Assembly: GCF_002968635.1 (NCBI RefSeq) | Contig: NZ_PVBN01000002.1 | Span: forward strand, 186,001-250,000 | DNA from: Neorhizobium alkalisoli | GTDB lineage: Bacteria; Pseudomonadota; Alphaproteobacteria; Rhizobiales; Rhizobiaceae | Direction: 5' to 3' | DNA length: 64,000 nt | Shown here: one piece after another, positions 61,314 to 64,000 of the stretch | Position numbering within the stretch: the stretch's first letter is position 1 | Layout: every line of letters starts with the position of its first letter | The notes under the pieces: generated by a model | What the model saw: the letters and a program-made list of their open reading frames with translations, nothing else | Databases searched by the model: none | What the model was told of the DNA's origin: nothing | Position numbers and translations under genes: made by a program

Positions 61314-62486
61314 CTATAACGGATCATTCCGCCGACCGTGTGAGCGGGAGCCGATGGCGGGGCCGATATAGCGGGCACGGGGCCTGATCAGATGCCCGCT
61401 TTCGACCTGCTCCATGGCATGAGCAAGCCAGCCGACGGCATGGGCGAGCGCAAAAATGACGAGTGGCGCTTCCTCGGGAAGCTGGAATTTGGCAGCGAGC
61501 GCAGCCAGCGCGAAGTCGATATTCACCGGCTCGCCGAGGATCTCTTCGCCCGCCTCGGCAAGGTTGGTATAGAGTTCGGGGGCATCGAGGTCCGCCATCA
61601 GTGCTTTGGCGCGCGGATCGCCTTGCGGATACAACCTGTGTCCGAACGCGCGGACGAGGCCTTCCGAGGACAACGCGCCGCGGATCGCTTCCCGTGATCC
61701 AACCGATGCAGCCTGTTCCGCAAGCAGCGCTACACTCACCCACGCGCCGCCGTGACGTGGACCGGAAAGAGCGGTCAGCCCAGCCAGTACCGCAGCGGAG
61801 AGAGCGGCTCCCGAGGAGGCCGTCACTCGGGCTGCAAAGGCCGATACGTTGAGTTCGTGCTCAGCGGAGAGCACCAGCGCCTTCCGGATAAGTCCCGCCG
61901 CCTGCGGCTGCTGCCAGCTCAATGCCAGCCTATCATGCAGTGGCAGCTGTTCCGGCCATGGGGCAAGTGCTTCGGCCAGCGTCGATAGCACGTCCGCGGC
62001 CTCAACCCGAAGAACCGAGGCATTTCTTCCCAATGCTGGAAGATCGGTTGGGACGCGGGCGGCGAGCCTCATGAAAGCCGCGCCCATCCGAGACGCTCCC
62101 GGTTCAACTTGGCCGCCTGCGGAGATCCGTAAGTGGGCATTGTTCCAGAGGAGCGCTGCCGCCTCCTCCAGCGTTGCATGCCGGGAAAGTTCGACAGCGT
62201 CCAAGCCGCGATAGAAAAGCTTTCCATCGGCGATAGCCGAGATCGTCGTGGGCAGGATCGGATCGCCCCAGCGAATCGTTTCGGCCGCGACCGCCGCGGA
62301 CTGCCGCCGCCCGGCGTTGCGTTCCGCCAGTCGGTTGACGTCGGCGAGCTGGTAGAGGCTGCGGCGCGGATCTGACGGGTCGGCCTTTGCGCGAATACGC
62401 CCGCGGCTGACATTGGCATAAAGCGTCTGCGGTTTGGTGCCGAGAAGGGCGAGCGCCTCTTCGGCGGTGATCCAGAGCGTGTTCAT
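61314..62486 (-). CDS. Citrate synthase-family protein with N-terminal HTH domain
   Basis: A 390-residue protein. Residues 1-65 form a MerR/excisionase-type winged HTH (MNTLWITAEEALALLGTKPQ, TLYANVSRGRIRAKADPSDP, RRSLYQLADVNRLAER). A complete citrate synthase-like domain follows (LPTTISAIADGKLFYRGLDA, AEHELNVSAFAARV, LSGPRHGGAWVS, AFGHRLYPQGDPRA, NIDFALAALAAKF, HAVGWLAHAMEQ); the residues matching the catalytic His pair and Asp are present. Starts at 62501 (ATG) or 62516 (TTG) are possible. It is divergent from a second citrate synthase across 73 nt, so it may be a substrate-sensing regulator of its neighbour, with or without catalysis. Confidence 0.87.
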   Translation of the reverse strand: MNTLWITAEEALALLGTKPQTLYANVSRGRIRAKADPSDPRRSLYQLADVNRLAERNAGRRQSAAVAAETIRWGDPILPTTISAIADGKLFYRGLDAVELSRHATLEEAAALLWNNAHLRISAGGQVEPGASRMGAAFMRLAARVPTDLPALGRNASVLRVEAADVLSTLAEALAPWPEQLPLHDRLALSWQQPQAAGLIRKALVLSAEHELNVSAFAARVTASSGAALSAAVLAGLTALSGPRHGGAWVSVALLAEQAASVGSREAIRGALSSEGLVRAFGHRLYPQGDPRAKALMADLDAPELYTNLAEAGEEILGEPVNIDFALAALAAKFQLPEEAPLVIFALAHAVGWLAHAMEQVESGHLIRPRARYIGPAIGSRSHGRRNDPL

Positions 62487-62505
62487 ATTGATCGATTGCA
62501 TCAAG

Positions 62506-62517
62506 ATTGACGTCAAT
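62506..62517. promoter_or_regulatory. Palindrome in the divergent citrate synthase promoter
   Basis: ATTGACGTCAAT is a perfect 12-bp palindrome between the two divergent citrate synthase genes. Nearby, TTGAT-N7-ATCAA (62488-62504) overlaps the start of the HTH gene. It is a candidate operator for the HTH-citrate synthase protein; binding is inferred. Confidence 0.45.
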
Positions 62518-62559
62518 AAGACTAGGTCCGATCATCTTCACCGTAAAGGAGAAACACCC

Positions 62560-63648
62560 ATGAAAAACGGACTTGAAGACGTCATCGCCGCAGAAACGAG
62601 GCTTTCGGACGTTGATGGAGACGCCGGCCGGCTGATCATACGCGGGGTATCGCTGGAGCAACTCGTCGAAGGTGCGAGCTACGAGGACGTTGCCGCCTTG
62701 CTGCTCGATGGACTGTTGGAGCGCCCGGTCAGCGCGGGCGAGCTTCGGACCTTTCTGGGTCGGACGCGCGCCGAAGTCTTTGTCCATGTGCAAGCCATGG
62801 ACGGTTCGCTGACGAACCTGCCGCCGGTGGATGCCGTGCGCGCGCTGATCGCACGCCTGCCGGATGGCGATGACTTCTTGACGGCGCTCCGTTTGCTCGC
62901 CGCCCCCGCCGTTTTTCTGCCGGCGGTCCTCAGGCTTCGGGAAGGCAAGGCGCCAATCGCTCCCGATCCGTCGCTTTCCCAGTCCGCAGACATTCTGGCA
63001 ATGTTGACGGCAAGCCTGCCGACCGCCGAGCAGATATCGGCGCTCAATGCCTATCTGGTGACAATTTCAGACCACGGGCTCAACGCGTCGACCTTTGCCG
63101 CCCGCGTGATAGCCTCCACCAAGGCCGGCCTCACCTCGTCGGTGCTGGCCGCCATCAGCGCACTCAAGGGGCCTCTGCATGGTGGAGCGCCGGGGCCAGT
63201 GCTGGATATGCTGGATGCCATCGGTACGGAGGCAAACGCAAGGAGATGGCTCGCACAGGCGCTCGATCGCGGTGAACGTCTGATGGGTTTTGGGCACCGT
63301 ATCTATCGCGTGAGGGATCCCCGCGCCGACGCGCTGAAGGGAGCGCTCGCTCCCTTGGTCGCGACCGGCCAGGTTGATGCCGACCGCATCCGGCTCGCCG
63401 AAGCCGTCGAGCAGGCAGCCCTTGCAATCTTGAGAGAGCGCAAGGCCGACCGCACGCTTGATGTGAACGTGGAGTTCTACACCGCCCTGCTGCTTGATGC
63501 GCTGAAGTTTCCGCGTGAGGCATTTACCGGCGTCTTCGCGATCGGCCGGACGATCGGCTGGATCGCGCATGCTCGCGAGCAGGCGCTCGAAGGACGTTTG
63601 ATCCGTCCGCGGTCGGCCTATATCGGACCGGTGCCGCAGGCCGCCTGA
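62560..63648 (+). CDS. Citrate synthase / 2-methylcitrate synthase family protein
   Basis: A 362-residue citrate synthase-family enzyme. ATG at 62560 after AAAGGAGAAACACCC, a strong ribosome-binding site. Motifs: TRLSDVDGDAGRLIIRGVSL, SDHGLNASTFAARVIAST (His), LKGPLHGGAPGPVLDML, LMGFGHRIYRVRDPRADA (His), and LDVNVEFYTALLLDALKFPR, where the catalytic position that is Asp in E. coli GltA is Glu. It ends RPRSAYIGPVP. It is short compared with the type II TCA-cycle enzyme (about 430), so it is a second, accessory synthase; citrate or methylcitrate formation cannot be decided. Confidence 0.9.
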   Translation: MKNGLEDVIAAETRLSDVDGDAGRLIIRGVSLEQLVEGASYEDVAALLLDGLLERPVSAGELRTFLGRTRAEVFVHVQAMDGSLTNLPPVDAVRALIARLPDGDDFLTALRLLAAPAVFLPAVLRLREGKAPIAPDPSLSQSADILAMLTASLPTAEQISALNAYLVTISDHGLNASTFAARVIASTKAGLTSSVLAAISALKGPLHGGAPGPVLDMLDAIGTEANARRWLAQALDRGERLMGFGHRIYRVRDPRADALKGALAPLVATGQVDADRIRLAEAVEQAALAILRERKADRTLDVNVEFYTALLLDALKFPREAFTGVFAIGRTIGWIAHAREQALEGRLIRPRSAYIGPVPQAA

Positions 63649-63650
63649 AA

Positions 63651-63679
63651 GAAAACCCGGGCCTGAGCACCGGGTTTTC
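63651..63679. terminator. Bidirectional terminator between citrate synthase gene and pyrG
   Basis: GAAAACCCGG (63651-63660) and CCGGGTTTTC (63670-63679) form a perfect 10-bp stem with a 9-nt loop, with A/T runs on both sides, so it can stop transcription in both directions between convergent genes. Confidence 0.87.
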
Positions 63680-63688
63680 TCGATTCCA

Positions 63689-64000
63689 TCAAACGAGGCG
63701 GCTCTGTTCGAGGGCCGCTTCGATGAAGCTTGCAAAGAGCGGGTGCGGATCGAGCGGCCGGCTCTTCAGCTCCGGATGGTACTGGACGCCGATGAACCAC
63801 GGATGATCCGGATACTCGATCGTCTCCGGCAGAAGGCCGTCCGGCGACATGCCCGAGAAGACCAGCCCGCAATTCTCCAGCCGCTCCTTGTAGTCCACGT
63901 TCACCTCATAGCGGTGACGGTGACGCTCGGAGATATCCGTCGAGCCGTAGATGTCGGCGATCTTGGTCTCCTTCTTGAGGGCCGCCTTGTAGGCGCCGAG
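63689..64000 (-). CDS. pyrG: CTP synthase, C-terminal end only
   Basis: The 3' 104 codons of pyrG; the gene continues beyond the right edge. The visible part is the end of the class I glutamine amidotransferase domain: [40 protein letters not shown] and [20 protein letters not shown], with the catalytic His-Glu of YHPELKS. The enzyme aminates UTP to CTP. Confidence 0.95.
   Translation of the reverse strand, partial: LGAYKAALKKETKIADIYGSTDISERHRHRYEVNVDYKERLENCGLVFSGMSPDGLLPETIEYPDHPWFIGVQYHPELKSRPLDPHPLFASFIEAALEQSRLV

Overview
The window is a chromosomal segment of an alphaproteobacterium, almost certainly a member of the Rhizobiales and most likely Rhizobiaceae. The evidence is the gene orders glmU-glmS-DUF502-recG-sdhE-mfd, rlpA-dac-tmk-holB-metG-tatD-MBL and ppiD-trpD-trpC-moaC-moeA, an IalB-family protein, the GAAC-N7-GAAC LexA box and high GC. 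It is dense in housekeeping genes with a few accessory stretches.

Layout. 1-940: truncated QorB/NmrA-type oxidoreductase divergent from an HxlR regulator, with an operator-like palindrome between them. 1.1-11.2 kb: UDP-GlcNAc synthesis (glmU, glmS), a DUF502 membrane protein, recG, sdhE and mfd. 11.3-15.2 kb: FrnE-like DsbA, YejA-like peptide-binding protein, IalB-family protein, and hspQ behind a sigma-32-like promoter. 15.5-19.2 kb: glnA and glnB (sigma-54 promoter before glnB) and nnrDE. 19.1-28.7 kb: DUF72, uvrA and ssb around a LexA box, a frameshifted HPP/CBS gene, marC and gyrA. 28.8-29.5 kb: three tiny membrane-protein genes with a duplicated promoter-like box. 29.6-33.5 kb: coaD, ppiA, ppiB, queA, tgt. 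33.5-44.1 kb: DUF4864, an MFS transporter, a J-domain protein, GNAT, then the seven-gene minus-strand rlpA-to-MBL run. 44.1-47.1 kb: an AT-richer accessory stretch with a secreted RTX/serralysin-type metalloprotease, ending at tRNA-Ser(UGA). 47.2-53.8 kb: a small ORF, a CHASE2-adenylate cyclase translationally coupled to a giant FecR-TPR-beta-barrel protein, and a divergent PycTM-like membrane protein. 53.8-64 kb: DUF486, a second DUF72, ppiD, trpD, trpC, moaC, moeA, a VOC protein, a divergent pair of citrate synthase paralogues (one with an N-terminal HTH) and the 3' end of pyrG.

Most notable: (1) the FecR-TPR-barrel / CHASE2-cyclase / PycTM-like locus, which looks like an envelope-to-cyclic-nucleotide signalling module with a possible membrane effector; (2) the HTH-citrate synthase fusion facing an ordinary citrate synthase across a palindrome; (3) the tiny membrane-protein cluster with duplicated control boxes. 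Catalytic or metal-site motifs are changed in Tgt and in the D-Ala-D-Ala carboxypeptidase. All calls come from reading the sequence; no database search was run.
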